Assembly: GCF_014297445.1 (NCBI RefSeq)
Contig: NZ_JACORU010000005.1
Coordinates: forward strand, 248,001-312,000
DNA from: Ramlibacter albus
GTDB lineage: Bacteria; Pseudomonadota; Gammaproteobacteria; Burkholderiales; Burkholderiaceae_C
Direction of reading: 5' to 3'
DNA: 64,000 nucleotides
Part shown: positions 43,366 to 50,744 of the stretch, in pieces
Layout: each line of letters opens with the position of its first letter
How positions within the stretch are numbered: the first letter of the stretch is position 1
The notes under the pieces: generated by a model
What the model was told of the DNA's origin: nothing
Databases searched by the model: none
The model's input: only the letters and a program-made list of their open reading frames with translations
Made by a program: the position numbers and the translations under genes

Positions 43366-43994
43366 TGACGGCGCTGGACGTGATGCGCGATGCGCCGGTG
43401 ATCCCGGTGATCGTGCTCGAGGAGATTGGCCACGCGGTGCCGCTCGCGCGCGCGCTCGTGAAGGGCGGCATCCGCATGCTGGAGGTGACGCTGCGCACGC
43501 CGGCGGCGCTGGCCTGCATCGAGGCGATCTCGAAGGAAGTGCCGGATGCGGTGCCGGGCGCGGGCACGGTGCGCAGCGCGGCCGATGCGCGCGCGGCGCG
43601 GGCCGCCGGCGCGCGGTTTGCGGTGAGCCCGGGGTACACGAGTGCGATCGGGCATGCGTGCCGCGACCATGGTTTGCCGTTGCTGCCCGGCGTGTCATCG
43701 GCGAGCGACATCCTGCGGGCGCAGGAGGACGGCTACTCGGAGCTGAAGTTCTTTCCGGCGGTGCCGTCCGGCGGCGCGCCGATGTTGAAGGCGTGGCACG
43801 GGCCGTTTCCGGAGGTGCGGTTCTGCCCGACGGGCGGGATCAGCGCGGAGAACGCGGCGCAGTTCCTCGCGTTGCCCAATGTCGTGTGCGTGGGCGGGTC
43901 GTGGCTTACGCCGGCGGATGCTGTTGCTTCCGGCGACTGGGAGCGCATCACCTCACTCGCGGCTCAGGCCACCAAGCTGTCACCCCGGGCTTGA
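43356..43994 (+). CDS. eda: KDPG/KHG aldolase (2-dehydro-3-deoxyphosphogluconate aldolase)
   Basis: A 212-residue class I aldolase that splits KDPG to pyruvate and glyceraldehyde-3-phosphate. Catalytic residues: E43 and R47 in L-E-V-T-L-R-T, Schiff-base Lys K131 in L-K-F-F-P-A, and the phosphate loop P-T-G-G-I. GGAGGAAGGGG precedes ATG 43356. It overlaps edd by 10 bp and completes the Entner-Doudoroff pair. The last five codons and the stop lie inside a REP-like repeat, so the C-terminal L-S-P-R-A is repeat-encoded. Confidence 0.95.
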   Translation: MAVMTALDVMRDAPVIPVIVLEEIGHAVPLARALVKGGIRMLEVTLRTPAALACIEAISKEVPDAVPGAGTVRSAADARAARAAGARFAVSPGYTSAIGHACRDHGLPLLPGVSSASDILRAQEDGYSELKFFPAVPSGGAPMLKAWHGPFPEVRFCPTGGISAENAAQFLALPNVVCVGGSWLTPADAVASGDWERITSLAAQATKLSPRA

Positions 43995-44008
43995 CCCGGG
44001 GTCCATGC
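43978..44008. repeat. Partial REP-like element overlapping the eda stop
   Basis: TGTCA followed by the stem CCCCGGG-cttga-CCCGGGG (43983-44001) and TCCATG, which matches the left half of the repeat at 22914 apart from two compensating base changes in the stem. The right half is absent. The eda stop codon TGA (43992-43994) is inside the hairpin loop. It may also end transcription between the convergent eda and gloA genes. Confidence 0.75.
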
Positions 44009-44014
44009 TCGCGC

Positions 44015-44401
44015 TTATTCTTTCCGCTCGATCAATTCGATCTTGTACCCGTCCGGGTCCGTCACAAATGCGATGACGGTCGTGCCGCCCTTGACCGGCC
44101 CCGGCTCTCGCGTGACGTTGCCGCCGTTGTTGCGGATCTTCTCGCACGCGCCATAGACATCCGGCACGCCGATGGCGAGGTGCCCGAACGCCGTACCGAG
44201 TTCGTACTTGTCGACGCCGTAGTTGTACGTGAGCTCGATCTCCGCGTGCTCCGGGTTGTTGCCGAAGCCCACGAAGGCCAGCGAGTACTTCTGCTCGGGC
44301 CGGTCGGTGGTGCGCAGCAGCTTCATGCCGAGCACTTTGGTGTAGAAGTCGATGGCGCGCTGCAGGTCGCCAACGCGCAGCATGGTGTGGAGGAGTCGCA
44401 T
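44015..44401 (-). CDS. gloA: Lactoylglutathione lyase (glyoxalase I)
   Basis: A 128-residue metalloenzyme that isomerises the methylglyoxal-glutathione hemithioacetal. It starts [10 protein letters not shown] with the first metal His at residue 5, then A-E-I-E-L-T-Y-N (Glu), G-H-L-A-I-G-V (His) and [11 protein letters not shown] (Glu), the complete ligand set. Small E. coli-type enzymes use nickel. ATG 44401 begins the homology. Its placing next to edd-eda fits methylglyoxal control during triose-phosphate flux, though it is convergent with them. The thioesterase gene ends 7 bp upstream on the same strand. Confidence 0.94.
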   Translation of the reverse strand: MRLLHTMLRVGDLQRAIDFYTKVLGMKLLRTTDRPEQKYSLAFVGFGNNPEHAEIELTYNYGVDKYELGTAFGHLAIGVPDVYGACEKIRNNGGNVTREPGPVKGGTTVIAFVTDPDGYKIELIERKE

Positions 44402-44408
44402 GCCCCGA

Positions 44409-44951
44409 TTATGGGGCGCGCATCTCGAACACGAGGCAAGTCGTGGTGGCGTGCGCGTACAGCGTCCCATCGGGCCCGTAGAGCCGCGCCTCGGCCGTCG
44501 CCAGCTGCCGGCCGCAATGCACGACCTTGCCTTCGGCGCGCACGCGCTGCACCTTGGGGCCGATCGCCTTGACCAGGTTCACGTTCAGCTCGGCGGTGGT
44601 GTACGCACGGCCGGCGGGCATCATCGTGTGCACCGCGCAGCCGAGCGCGGAGTCGAGCAGGGTGGCATACCAGCCGCCATGGATGCCGCCCATGGGGTTG
44701 AAGTGCGCGGGCGAGGGCGTGCCCTGGAACAGCGCGCGGCCTTCGTCCGCTTCGAGCAACTGGAAATTCAGCGTCTGCGCGATCGGCGGGTAGGGCAGCT
44801 CGCCGCGCAGCATCGCCTGCATCAGCTCCAGGCCCGATTTGCCGGCGACCTGGTCGGGCCGCGACACCCCGCAACCCGCGCCGGCGTCCAGCCGCGCCTG
44901 CACTTCACGTTCCTGCGCGAGCCACGCCTCGAGCTGGTTCATCTGCGTCAT
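44409..44951 (-). CDS. PaaI-type hotdog-fold thioesterase
   Basis: A 180-residue acyl-CoA thioesterase-like protein. The hotdog core has [19 protein letters not shown] (the H-G-G and Asp typical of PaaI/COG2050), [11 protein letters not shown] and [13 protein letters not shown] 60-residue N-terminal extension precedes it. ATG 44951 has AGGAGAAAC upstream. It is divergent from the marR gene with repeated operator words between, so the MarR protein probably controls it. The acyl substrate is unknown. Confidence 0.85.
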   Translation of the reverse strand: MTQMNQLEAWLAQEREVQARLDAGAGCGVSRPDQVAGKSGLELMQAMLRGELPYPPIAQTLNFQLLEADEGRALFQGTPSPAHFNPMGGIHGGWYATLLDSALGCAVHTMMPAGRAYTTAELNVNLVKAIGPKVQRVRAEGKVVHCGRQLATAEARLYGPDGTLYAHATTTCLVFEMRAP

Positions 44952-44963
44952 TCCGTTTCTCCT

Positions 44964-45006
44964 TTGCATGTCGGTATGCTTGCATGTGCAACAATTGCAT
45001 GTACAA
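44964..45006. promoter_or_regulatory. MarR-type operators: three TTGCATGT repeats
   Basis: TTGCATGT occurs at 44964, 44980 and 44995. The last two extend to the palindromes TTGCATGTGCAA (44980-44991) and TTGCATGTACAA (44995-45006). They fill the 63-bp gap between the divergent thioesterase and marR starts, 8 to 50 bp from the marR ATG. MarR proteins bind such short palindromes, so autoregulation plus thioesterase control is likely. Confidence 0.7.
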
Positions 45007-45014
45007 TAATCGCC

Positions 45015-45470
45015 ATGGACACCGCTGTCAAGCCGCAGGGCTGTACCAACATCAAGCTGCGCCAGCTGATGCGCCGCGTCGCGCGGCTTTATGACGCGGA
45101 GGTCGGCAAGACCGGGCTGAAGGGCACGCAGTACTCGCTGCTGTCGTACGTGGTGAAGCTCGGGCCCATCCGCCCGGTCGACCTGGCGCGCGAGATGAAG
45201 ATCACGCCCTCCACGCTCACGCGCAACCTGCGGCCGCTGCTCGACGCCGGCCTGCTGGAACAGGGCCCCGGCCCCGATGCGCGCAGCCTGACGATCAGTG
45301 CCAGCGACGCCGGCCGCCGTTTGCGCCAGGAGGCGCAGCGGCACTGGCGCGTCGCGCAGGAGGCGGTGAACCAGAAGCTCGGTGTGAAGCGTGTCGTCGA
45401 ACTGCATGCGCTGCTCGACGAATGCATGGACCTGCTGCGGGACATTCCCGATGGAGAAGACGATGAATGA
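45015..45470 (+). CDS. MarR-family transcriptional regulator
   Basis: A 151-residue winged-helix regulator. The HTH reads I-R-P-V-D-L-A-R-E-M-K-I-T-P-S-T-L-T-R-N (about 56-75) and the wing G-P-D-A-R-S-L-T-I-S. An N-terminal Cys (Q-G-C-T-N) and one near the C-terminus (D-E-C-M-D) could allow redox sensing as in OhrR, but this is conjecture. Its stop overlaps the MFS gene start by 8 bp. The operators upstream suggest it represses itself, the transporter and the divergent thioesterase. Confidence 0.9.
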   Translation: MDTAVKPQGCTNIKLRQLMRRVARLYDAEVGKTGLKGTQYSLLSYVVKLGPIRPVDLAREMKITPSTLTRNLRPLLDAGLLEQGPGPDARSLTISASDAGRRLRQEAQRHWRVAQEAVNQKLGVKRVVELHALLDECMDLLRDIPDGEDDE

Positions 45471-46680
45471 CGCCCGCCGCACCACCTCCTTCTGGCTGGT
45501 GCTCATCGCCGCTGCCGGCACCTTCGCGCTGACCATGGGCACTCGCCAGACGATGGGGCTGTTCCTGTCGTCGCTCAACACCTCCACCGGCCTGGGCATC
45601 GGGCAGATCAGCCTGGCGTTCGCGTTCGGCCAGCTGTGGTGGGGCCTTACGCAGCCGTTCGCGGGTGCGATGGCCGACAAGGTGGGCGCGGGGCGCGTGC
45701 TCTTCACGGGTGCGCTGCTCGTCGCGCTCGGCACGTTCATCACCCCGTTCATGACGACGACGGCAGGGCTCATCTTCGCCATCGGTGTGCTCGCCGCCGG
45801 TGGCGCCGGCATGGCCGGGCCCGCCGTGCTGATGGCCGCGACCACGCGCCTCATCCCGCCGCACAAGCGCGGGCTGGCCACGGGCATCGTCAACGCGGGT
45901 GGTTCGTTCGGCCAGTTCATCATGGCTCCGATCGCCACCGCGCTGATGGTCGGCATCGGCTGGGCCAGCGCCATGCAGGTGCTCGGCCTGATCGTGCTGT
46001 TGGCGCTGCCCGCCGCGTGGCTGCTGCGCGGCAACTCGCTGCAGGCCGCGCCCGCGGGCCAGAAGGTGGTGGGCACGCGCGACGCTATCCGCGAGGCGAT
46101 GCGCAACCCCAGCTTCCTGATGCTCGGCGCGGGATTCTTCGTCTGCGGCTTCCACGTGGCGTTCCTCGCGACGCACCTGCCGGGCGTGATCGCGCAGTGC
46201 GGCCTGCCCGCGCAATGGGCCGGCTGGTCGCTCGCGCTCATCGGCCTGTTCAACATCATCGGCAGCATCGCCATGGGCTGGGCCGTCGGCCGCTGGCGCA
46301 TGAAGTCGCTGCTGTCGCTGGTCTATGCGGCGCGCGGCATCGCCGTGCTCGTGTTCCTGCTCGCGCCGAAGACGGGGCCGGTGGTGCTGCTGTTCTCGAT
46401 CGCAATGGGCGTGACGTTCCTGTCCACCGTGCCGCCGACGGCGGGCCTCGTGGCGAAGTTCTTCGGCCCGGCCAACATGGCCACGCTCTTCGGCATCGTG
46501 ATGCTCAGCCACCAGGTGGGCGGCTTCCTCGGCGCGTGGCTCGGCGGCCGAGTGTTCGAGCTCACCGGTGCGTACGACTGGGTGTGGTACGCGGACATCG
46601 TGCTCGCCGCCGGCGCCGCGCTCGTCCATTTGCCGATCCGCGAGGCAGCGCTGCCGTCGGCACGCGCGGCCGCCGCCTAA
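45463..46680 (+). CDS. Major facilitator superfamily transporter
   Basis: A 405-residue twelve-helix transporter. TM1 starts F-W-L-V-L-I-A-A-A-G-T-F-A-L; the loop 2-3 motif is G-A-M-A-D-K-V-G-A-G-R-V, and R-L-I-P-P-H-K-R-G-L-A-T-G-I-V-N-A-G-G is typical of the monocarboxylate/oxalate-formate-like and CynX branches. Translationally coupled to marR by an 8-bp overlap. It probably exports or imports an organic acid or drug sensed by the MarR protein; the substrate is not clear. Confidence 0.9.
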   Translation: MNDARRTTSFWLVLIAAAGTFALTMGTRQTMGLFLSSLNTSTGLGIGQISLAFAFGQLWWGLTQPFAGAMADKVGAGRVLFTGALLVALGTFITPFMTTTAGLIFAIGVLAAGGAGMAGPAVLMAATTRLIPPHKRGLATGIVNAGGSFGQFIMAPIATALMVGIGWASAMQVLGLIVLLALPAAWLLRGNSLQAAPAGQKVVGTRDAIREAMRNPSFLMLGAGFFVCGFHVAFLATHLPGVIAQCGLPAQWAGWSLALIGLFNIIGSIAMGWAVGRWRMKSLLSLVYAARGIAVLVFLLAPKTGPVVLLFSIAMGVTFLSTVPPTAGLVAKFFGPANMATLFGIVMLSHQVGGFLGAWLGGRVFELTGAYDWVWYADIVLAAGAALVHLPIREAALPSARAAAA

Positions 46681-46801
46681 TCGCGACAAGCACTTAGTAG
46701 CTCAACAGGAAATCGGCCTACAGACGGCTGAGGCAAAACCGCGTGCGTGGCGCGGCAATTTGCCTTCCCCGGGACGGCGGCTAGCGCTACCATTCGAGGG
46801 T

Positions 46802-46827
46802 CATGATAAGCGCACAGTATTATCATG
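46802..46827. promoter_or_regulatory. Inverted repeat CATGATAA-N10-TTATCATG
   Basis: Perfect 8+8 inverted repeat, ending 24 bp before ATG 46852 of the first ribbon-helix-helix gene. The word TTATCAT recurs before the second such gene, so this is a likely autoregulatory site. Confidence 0.6.
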
Positions 46828-46851
46828 TTTGACCAAGACCCGCAGTTCCGA

Positions 46852-47034
46852 ATGGAAGACAAGCCAGCCCGACTCACGATCCTCATCGACGCCGAGAAGA
46901 AGCGCATCTTCGACGAGCTCTGCGCTTCGCAGGACATCACCGCGTCGCAGGTCGTGCGCCAGCTGATCCGTGAGTACCTGCAGAAGCACGGCGTCGAATG
47001 GACCCCGCTGCTCGTCGACAGGAACAAGACGTAG
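46852..47034 (+). CDS. Ribbon-helix-helix (CopG/Arc-type) protein, 60 aa
   Basis: A small DNA-binding protein: beta strand A-R-L-T-I-L-I-D, helix A (E-K-K-R-I-F-D-E-L-C-A-S-Q) and helix B (A-S-Q-V-V-R-Q-L-I-R-E-Y-L). ATG 46852 is chosen because it makes the protein align from Met with its neighbour at 47118; ATG 46825 is earlier but lies inside an inverted repeat. Such proteins are often antitoxins, but no toxin gene follows. Together with the next gene it looks like a recent duplication. Confidence 0.78.
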   Translation: MEDKPARLTILIDAEKKRIFDELCASQDITASQVVRQLIREYLQKHGVEWTPLLVDRNKT

Positions 47035-47066
47035 CCGCCGGGCGGCGTTGGGAACGGTTACAGGGG

Positions 47067-47088
47067 GTGATTACAATCCGGTTATCAT
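47067..47088. promoter_or_regulatory. Imperfect inverted repeat GTGATTA-N8-TTATCAT
   Basis: A weaker copy of the site at 46802, located 29 bp before ATG 47118 of the second ribbon-helix-helix gene. TTATCAT lies at nearly the same distance from the start in both genes. Confidence 0.5.
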
Positions 47089-47117
47089 CGGGGCAGACTA
47101 GTCCCCACGACCCCCTC

Positions 47118-47309
47118 ATGGAGCTCAAGACCGCCAGGCTCACCGTCCTCATCGATCCCGGGAAGAAAGAGGCCTTCGAGGACCTCTGCCGCTCCCAGGA
47201 CATGACGCCGTCGCAAGTGGTGCGCCGCCTCATTCGCGAGTGGATGGAAAAGGAAGGCGTGGCCGCCACGCCCCGCCGCAAGCCCGCCGCGAAGAAGCGC
47301 TCGCGCTGA
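47118..47309 (+). CDS. Ribbon-helix-helix protein, 63 aa (paralogue)
   Basis: Begins M-E-L-K-T-A-R-L-T-V-L-I-D, then K-K-E-A-F-E-D-L-C-R-S-Q and P-S-Q-V-V-R-R-L-I-R-E-W. Strand and both helices match the protein at 46852 closely. The C-terminal tail differs and is strongly basic (P-R-R-K-P-A-A-K-K-R-S-R), which would add non-specific DNA contacts. No partner toxin. The dgoA stop lies 4 bp beyond, convergent. Confidence 0.78.
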   Translation: MELKTARLTVLIDPGKKEAFEDLCRSQDMTPSQVVRRLIREWMEKEGVAATPRRKPAAKKRSR

Positions 47310-47313
47310 GCGC

Positions 47314-47952
47314 TCAGGCCCGCAACGTCCCAGCGCACGCCGCCGCGAAGTTTCGCGCGCGCTCCAGCACTTCGCCTGCCGGCAGGCCCGGCGCGTAGAG
47401 CGCGGAGCCGATGCCGAACCCGTTCGCTCCAGCATCCCGGTAAGCACCCATGTTCGCAGTGCCGATGCCGCCCACGGGCATCAGCAGCACGTCGGCGGGC
47501 AACACGGCACGCATCGCCTTCACGGCCGCCGGCGCGATCATCTCGGCCGGGAACAGCTTGAGCGCCGTCGCGCCCGCGTCCAGCGCGGCGAACGCCTCGC
47601 TCGGTGTGGCGATACCGGGCACGCATGCCAGGCCCAGCTTGACGGCTTCTTCCACGACGGCGATGTTGAAGTTGGGCGCGACCACCATCTGCCCGCCGGC
47701 CGCGTGCACCTCGCGCACCTGCTGCGCCGTGAGCACCGTGCCCGCACCCACCATCGCGTCCGGCAGTTTCTGCGCGAGCGCCGTGATGCTCACCAGCGGT
47801 TGCGGCGAATTCAGCGGCACTTCGACGAGTCGAAAGCCCGCGTCGGCGAGCGAGCGCCCGACCGGTACCGCCTCACCGGGCGTGATGCCGCGCAGGATCG
47901 CGACGAGGGGAAAGCGTTCGAGCAGCGTGCGGAAGCGTCGGGCGGCGTTCAT
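47314..47952 (-). CDS. dgoA: 2-dehydro-3-deoxy-6-phosphogalactonate aldolase
   Basis: A 212-residue KDPGal aldolase of the Eda-like class I family, splitting 2-keto-3-deoxy-6-phosphogalactonate to pyruvate and glyceraldehyde-3-phosphate. R21 (A-I-L-R-G-I), E44 (L-V-E-V-P-L-N-S-P) and Schiff-base K132 (A-L-K-L-F-P-A-E) are present; the L-N-S-P variant separates it from Eda. Coupled to dgoK by an ATGA overlap. It ends a six-gene minus-strand run for sugar-acid use. Confidence 0.92.
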   Translation of the reverse strand: MNAARRFRTLLERFPLVAILRGITPGEAVPVGRSLADAGFRLVEVPLNSPQPLVSITALAQKLPDAMVGAGTVLTAQQVREVHAAGGQMVVAPNFNIAVVEEAVKLGLACVPGIATPSEAFAALDAGATALKLFPAEMIAPAAVKAMRAVLPADVLLMPVGGIGTANMGAYRDAGANGFGIGSALYAPGLPAGEVLERARNFAAACAGTLRA

Positions 47953-48857
47953 GGTTTTCCGATCGATTGCGCAATGGAAGCGAGGCCGCGCCACGTGGCT
48001 TCGGCGCCAAGGCAGCGAACCGACGCGTCGAGCGCGAGCGTGTAGCGCTGCGCGAGCTCCGGCGCGCCGATCACGACGAAGCCGCGCGCGTCGGCGACAT
48101 AGTGCGAGCGCAGCTCCTCGCCGATCACGAGGCCGGAGAGGTAACTGGGCATGGCGGCGCGCGGCATGCGCTCGAACAGAGCCAGCGTGCGCGCGCTGAA
48201 CGCCGATTGCAGCAGGTTGCCCGTGCGCTGCGCATGTTTCACGCCTTGCACGAACGCGGCTTCGTCGAGGGAGCCGTCGTCCTCGTCCATCGTGCGCGCG
48301 AGGATCGAGTGGCGGCGCAGCAGTGCATAGAACTCGCCGGTCATCGCGGTCGCGAACGACACGATGCGGCCGTGGTGCACCTCCACCCATTTGCTGTGCG
48401 TGCCGGGCAGCACCGCGACGAGGTCGTGCACGCCCAGCAGTTCCATGGCGCCGAACACCTGCACCTCTTCGCCGCGCATCACGTCCGGAACGCCGCCGTG
48501 GTGGCACACGAGGCCGGGGACGATCGCGATGCGGCCCGGGTCCACCCAGGCGAGTTGCCGGGCGAGGTCGTCGCGCGATGCGGGGCATTCGCAATAGGGT
48601 GCTTCGAGCCAGCCCTGGCGGCTGCCGGCCATGCCGGAAATGAGGCACAGGCGCCCCGCGGCGAGCCAGTCGCCGCACAGCTCGCGCAGCACCGCCGGGA
48701 ACTCCCCGGCCGCGACGCTCAGGATCCCGCGCGCCGATTGCCTTTGCTCCAGCACGCGGCCTGCGCCGTCCAGCAGCGCCGCGCGCAGCGAGGACGTGCC
48801 CCAGTCCACCCCGACCCAGCCGTTGCCTGCCGCTTCCACCTTGCGTTGCGTCATCAC
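47949..48857 (-). CDS. dgoK: 2-dehydro-3-deoxygalactonokinase
   Basis: A 302-residue DgoK-family kinase that phosphorylates 2-keto-3-deoxygalactonate at C6 with ATP. It opens with V-G-V-D-W-G-T-S-S-L-R-A-A-L, the phosphate-1 loop, and has S-G-M-A-G-S-R-Q-G-W, the central V-L-P-G-T-H-S-K-W and M-T-G-E-F-Y-A-L-L. Standard length for the family. It begins 8 bp after the cyclase stop and is coupled to dgoA. The product of the IlvD/Edd-type dehydratase in the same run could be its substrate. Confidence 0.93.
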   Translation of the reverse strand: MMTQRKVEAAGNGWVGVDWGTSSLRAALLDGAGRVLEQRQSARGILSVAAGEFPAVLRELCGDWLAAGRLCLISGMAGSRQGWLEAPYCECPASRDDLARQLAWVDPGRIAIVPGLVCHHGGVPDVMRGEEVQVFGAMELLGVHDLVAVLPGTHSKWVEVHHGRIVSFATAMTGEFYALLRRHSILARTMDEDDGSLDEAAFVQGVKHAQRTGNLLQSAFSARTLALFERMPRAAMPSYLSGLVIGEELRSHYVADARGFVVIGAPELAQRYTLALDASVRCLGAEATWRGLASIAQSIGKP

Positions 48858-48865
48858 GCGAGACT

Positions 48866-49642
48866 CTAACGGGGAACGGCGTGCGACACGGCAAACGTGA
48901 CCACGGGCCGCTCCTTGCCCTTGACCGGCGCGGCCGGTTGCTCATGAAGCAGGTAGCGCTCGCCCAGCGCATCGCGCACGGCCTGCGTCACCAGCACGTC
49001 GGTGCCGTGCGTGCGCGTGAGCGCCTCCACCCGCGCGGCGGTGTTCACCGTGTCCCCCACCACCGTGAAGGTTGCGAGGTTGCGATTGCCCATCAGGCCG
49101 ACCACGACCTCGCCGCGGTGGATGCCCACGCCGAAGCCGAGCTGCGGCCACGCCTTGGCGGCCAGCTCCGCGTTGTAGCGCGCGAGCGCGTCGCGCATCG
49201 CCAGCGCCGCATCGACCGCGTCGCGCGCCTGCCACGGGTTGGGCTCCAGCGCGCCGAACAGGGCGAGCAGGCCGTCCCCGATGAATTGCGTGACATGCCC
49301 GTGGTGGTCCACGATCGCCTGCGTCATCCGCTCGAAATAGCCGTTGAGGATGGCGACAGTCTGCGCCGCATCGGTGGTCTCGCACAGGCGCGTGAACTCG
49401 CGCACGTCCGCGAACATCACGGTCACTTCGCGCCGGCTGGGCGCCAGCTGCTCGGGCATTCCCGTGACGTGCTCGACCACGAGCGAAGGCGCGAAGCGGC
49501 TGAACTCGGTCTCCAGCCGCTCCAGCCGCGCGGCGCGGTCGGCCAGCAGCAGCTCGAGCCGGCGGCGGTTGCGCGTGGCGCGCACCAGCAGCACGCCGAG
49601 GGCGGCGGCCAGCAGGCCCAGTGCGACGAGCGCGGCGGTCAT
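48866..49642 (-). CDS. Class III adenylate/guanylate cyclase, membrane-anchored
   Basis: A 258-residue protein. One N-terminal TM (A-L-V-A-L-G-L-L-A-A-A-L-G-V-L-L-V), a short coiled coil, then a class III cyclase domain: metal Asp in M-F-A-D-V-R-E-F-T-R-L, the second in F-I-G-D-G-L-L-A-L-F-G, and the transition-state pair N...R in G-D-T-V-N-T-A-A-R-V-E-A-L-T. All key residues appear present, so it should make cAMP or cGMP. It lies between a CMD-type gene (ATGA overlap) and dgoK (8 bp), an odd place for a cyclase. No cyclic-nucleotide receptor is in the window. Confidence 0.9.
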   Translation of the reverse strand: MTAALVALGLLAAALGVLLVRATRNRRRLELLLADRAARLERLETEFSRFAPSLVVEHVTGMPEQLAPSRREVTVMFADVREFTRLCETTDAAQTVAILNGYFERMTQAIVDHHGHVTQFIGDGLLALFGALEPNPWQARDAVDAALAMRDALARYNAELAAKAWPQLGFGVGIHRGEVVVGLMGNRNLATFTVVGDTVNTAARVEALTRTHGTDVLVTQAVRDALGERYLLHEQPAAPVKGKERPVVTFAVSHAVPR

Positions 49643-50709
49643 TCGAGGAGCATGGCCAGGCGCACCGTCGCATTCGCCAACGCCGCCACGCCGATCGCCT
49701 CCAGCGTGCGTTCGGCGCCGATGCGCTCGCGCAGCGCGTGCGTGCGCTTCTGGATGTCGAGCGTCTGGTAGCGCACGGTGTCGCGCGCCCAGGCGAGCAG
49801 CGGCTCCTCCATCGGGTCCAGCTGCGCGTCGGCGAGCGACTCGAGGCTGGCGCGTACCTGCGCCTGCGGCATGCCCTGCTGCGCCAGCCGCTGAACCACC
49901 TCGGCCTCGCAGAAGGGGCACTCGAGCGAACGCGCGATCACGCCGAACATCAGCAGCTTGGTGCGCAGCGAGATGTTCGGCGACGCGAACGCGGCGTCCA
50001 GCGCGTCCTGGAACATGCCGGCCGCCGGCAGGCCTTCGAGGGTGCGCGCGATGGGCGAGAGCGTGGCGGCGTCCCGTGGCGGCGCATTGCGCGGCGGCGG
50101 GCGCTTGCGCAGCTGCTTCGCGATGAGCGGGCGCATCAGCTTGCCCAGCCAGCTGTCGGCCATCTTTTCCACGCTCGCCTCGGGCGGCACGGCGAGGAAG
50201 GTCGTGATGCGGTTGCCGAAGGAGTGGTCGGCGACCATGAACGCCATCTCCGCCACCTCCAGCGGCGAGAAGCCGAGTTGCAGCAGCTCGAGCCGCGCCG
50301 CGCGGCTGGGCCGCGGGTTGGAGCGGGCGAGGTTGCGGCAGAAGCCGATGAAGACGCGCTCGCGCGGGTCCAGCTCGGCGAGCTGCACGTCGCGCTCGAT
50401 GCGGGTGATCAGCTCGTCGCTGTAGCCCAGCAGCCGCATCATCGCGCGCGACAGGCCGTAGCAATAGCGGCAGGAGTTCTCCTGCGACGTCACCATGAAC
50501 CCGATGTCGGTCATGCGCTGCGGCAGCGCGTCGAAGCGGTAGGTGGAGAAGTCGAGGCATACCTGCCGCAGCCAGGGGCTCGGCGCGATGCGGCGCATCC
50601 AGTCGGGCACCATGCCCATCACGCGCTTGACCTCGGCCTCCCAGGCGGGGTCCGGCGCAATGGGCAGCACCGGCTCCGTGGTCGCGATCTCGCTCGGGTG
50701 GGTGGCCAT
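49639..50709 (-). CDS. Carboxymuconolactone decarboxylase/AhpD-like protein, duplicated domain
   Basis: A 356-residue protein with two AhpD-like halves. The first has the redox motif S-C-R-Y-C-Y-G-L-S-R (C-x-x-C, about residues 80-83), the second E-C-P-F-C-E-A-E-V-V (C-x-x-C near residue 263). Both fit the CMD helix where AhpD keeps its peroxidatic pair, so a thiol-disulphide or peroxide role is inferred. No signal peptide. It overlaps the cyclase by 4 bp and starts 35 bp after the idonate-type dehydrogenase gene. Confidence 0.8.
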   Translation of the reverse strand: MATHPSEIATTEPVLPIAPDPAWEAEVKRVMGMVPDWMRRIAPSPWLRQVCLDFSTYRFDALPQRMTDIGFMVTSQENSCRYCYGLSRAMMRLLGYSDELITRIERDVQLAELDPRERVFIGFCRNLARSNPRPSRAARLELLQLGFSPLEVAEMAFMVADHSFGNRITTFLAVPPEASVEKMADSWLGKLMRPLIAKQLRKRPPPRNAPPRDAATLSPIARTLEGLPAAGMFQDALDAAFASPNISLRTKLLMFGVIARSLECPFCEAEVVQRLAQQGMPQAQVRASLESLADAQLDPMEEPLLAWARDTVRYQTLDIQKRTHALRERIGAERTLEAIGVAALANATVRLAMLLE

Positions 50710-50744
50710 GGTGCCGGCAGGATGAACCGCGCGCGGGGCGCTTG

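Noticed and set aside
44409..46301. Long minus-strand frame of 630 codons ending as the thioesterase
   Set aside because: Codons before 44951 are antisense to marR and the MFS gene; the ribosome site at 44951 marks the true start.
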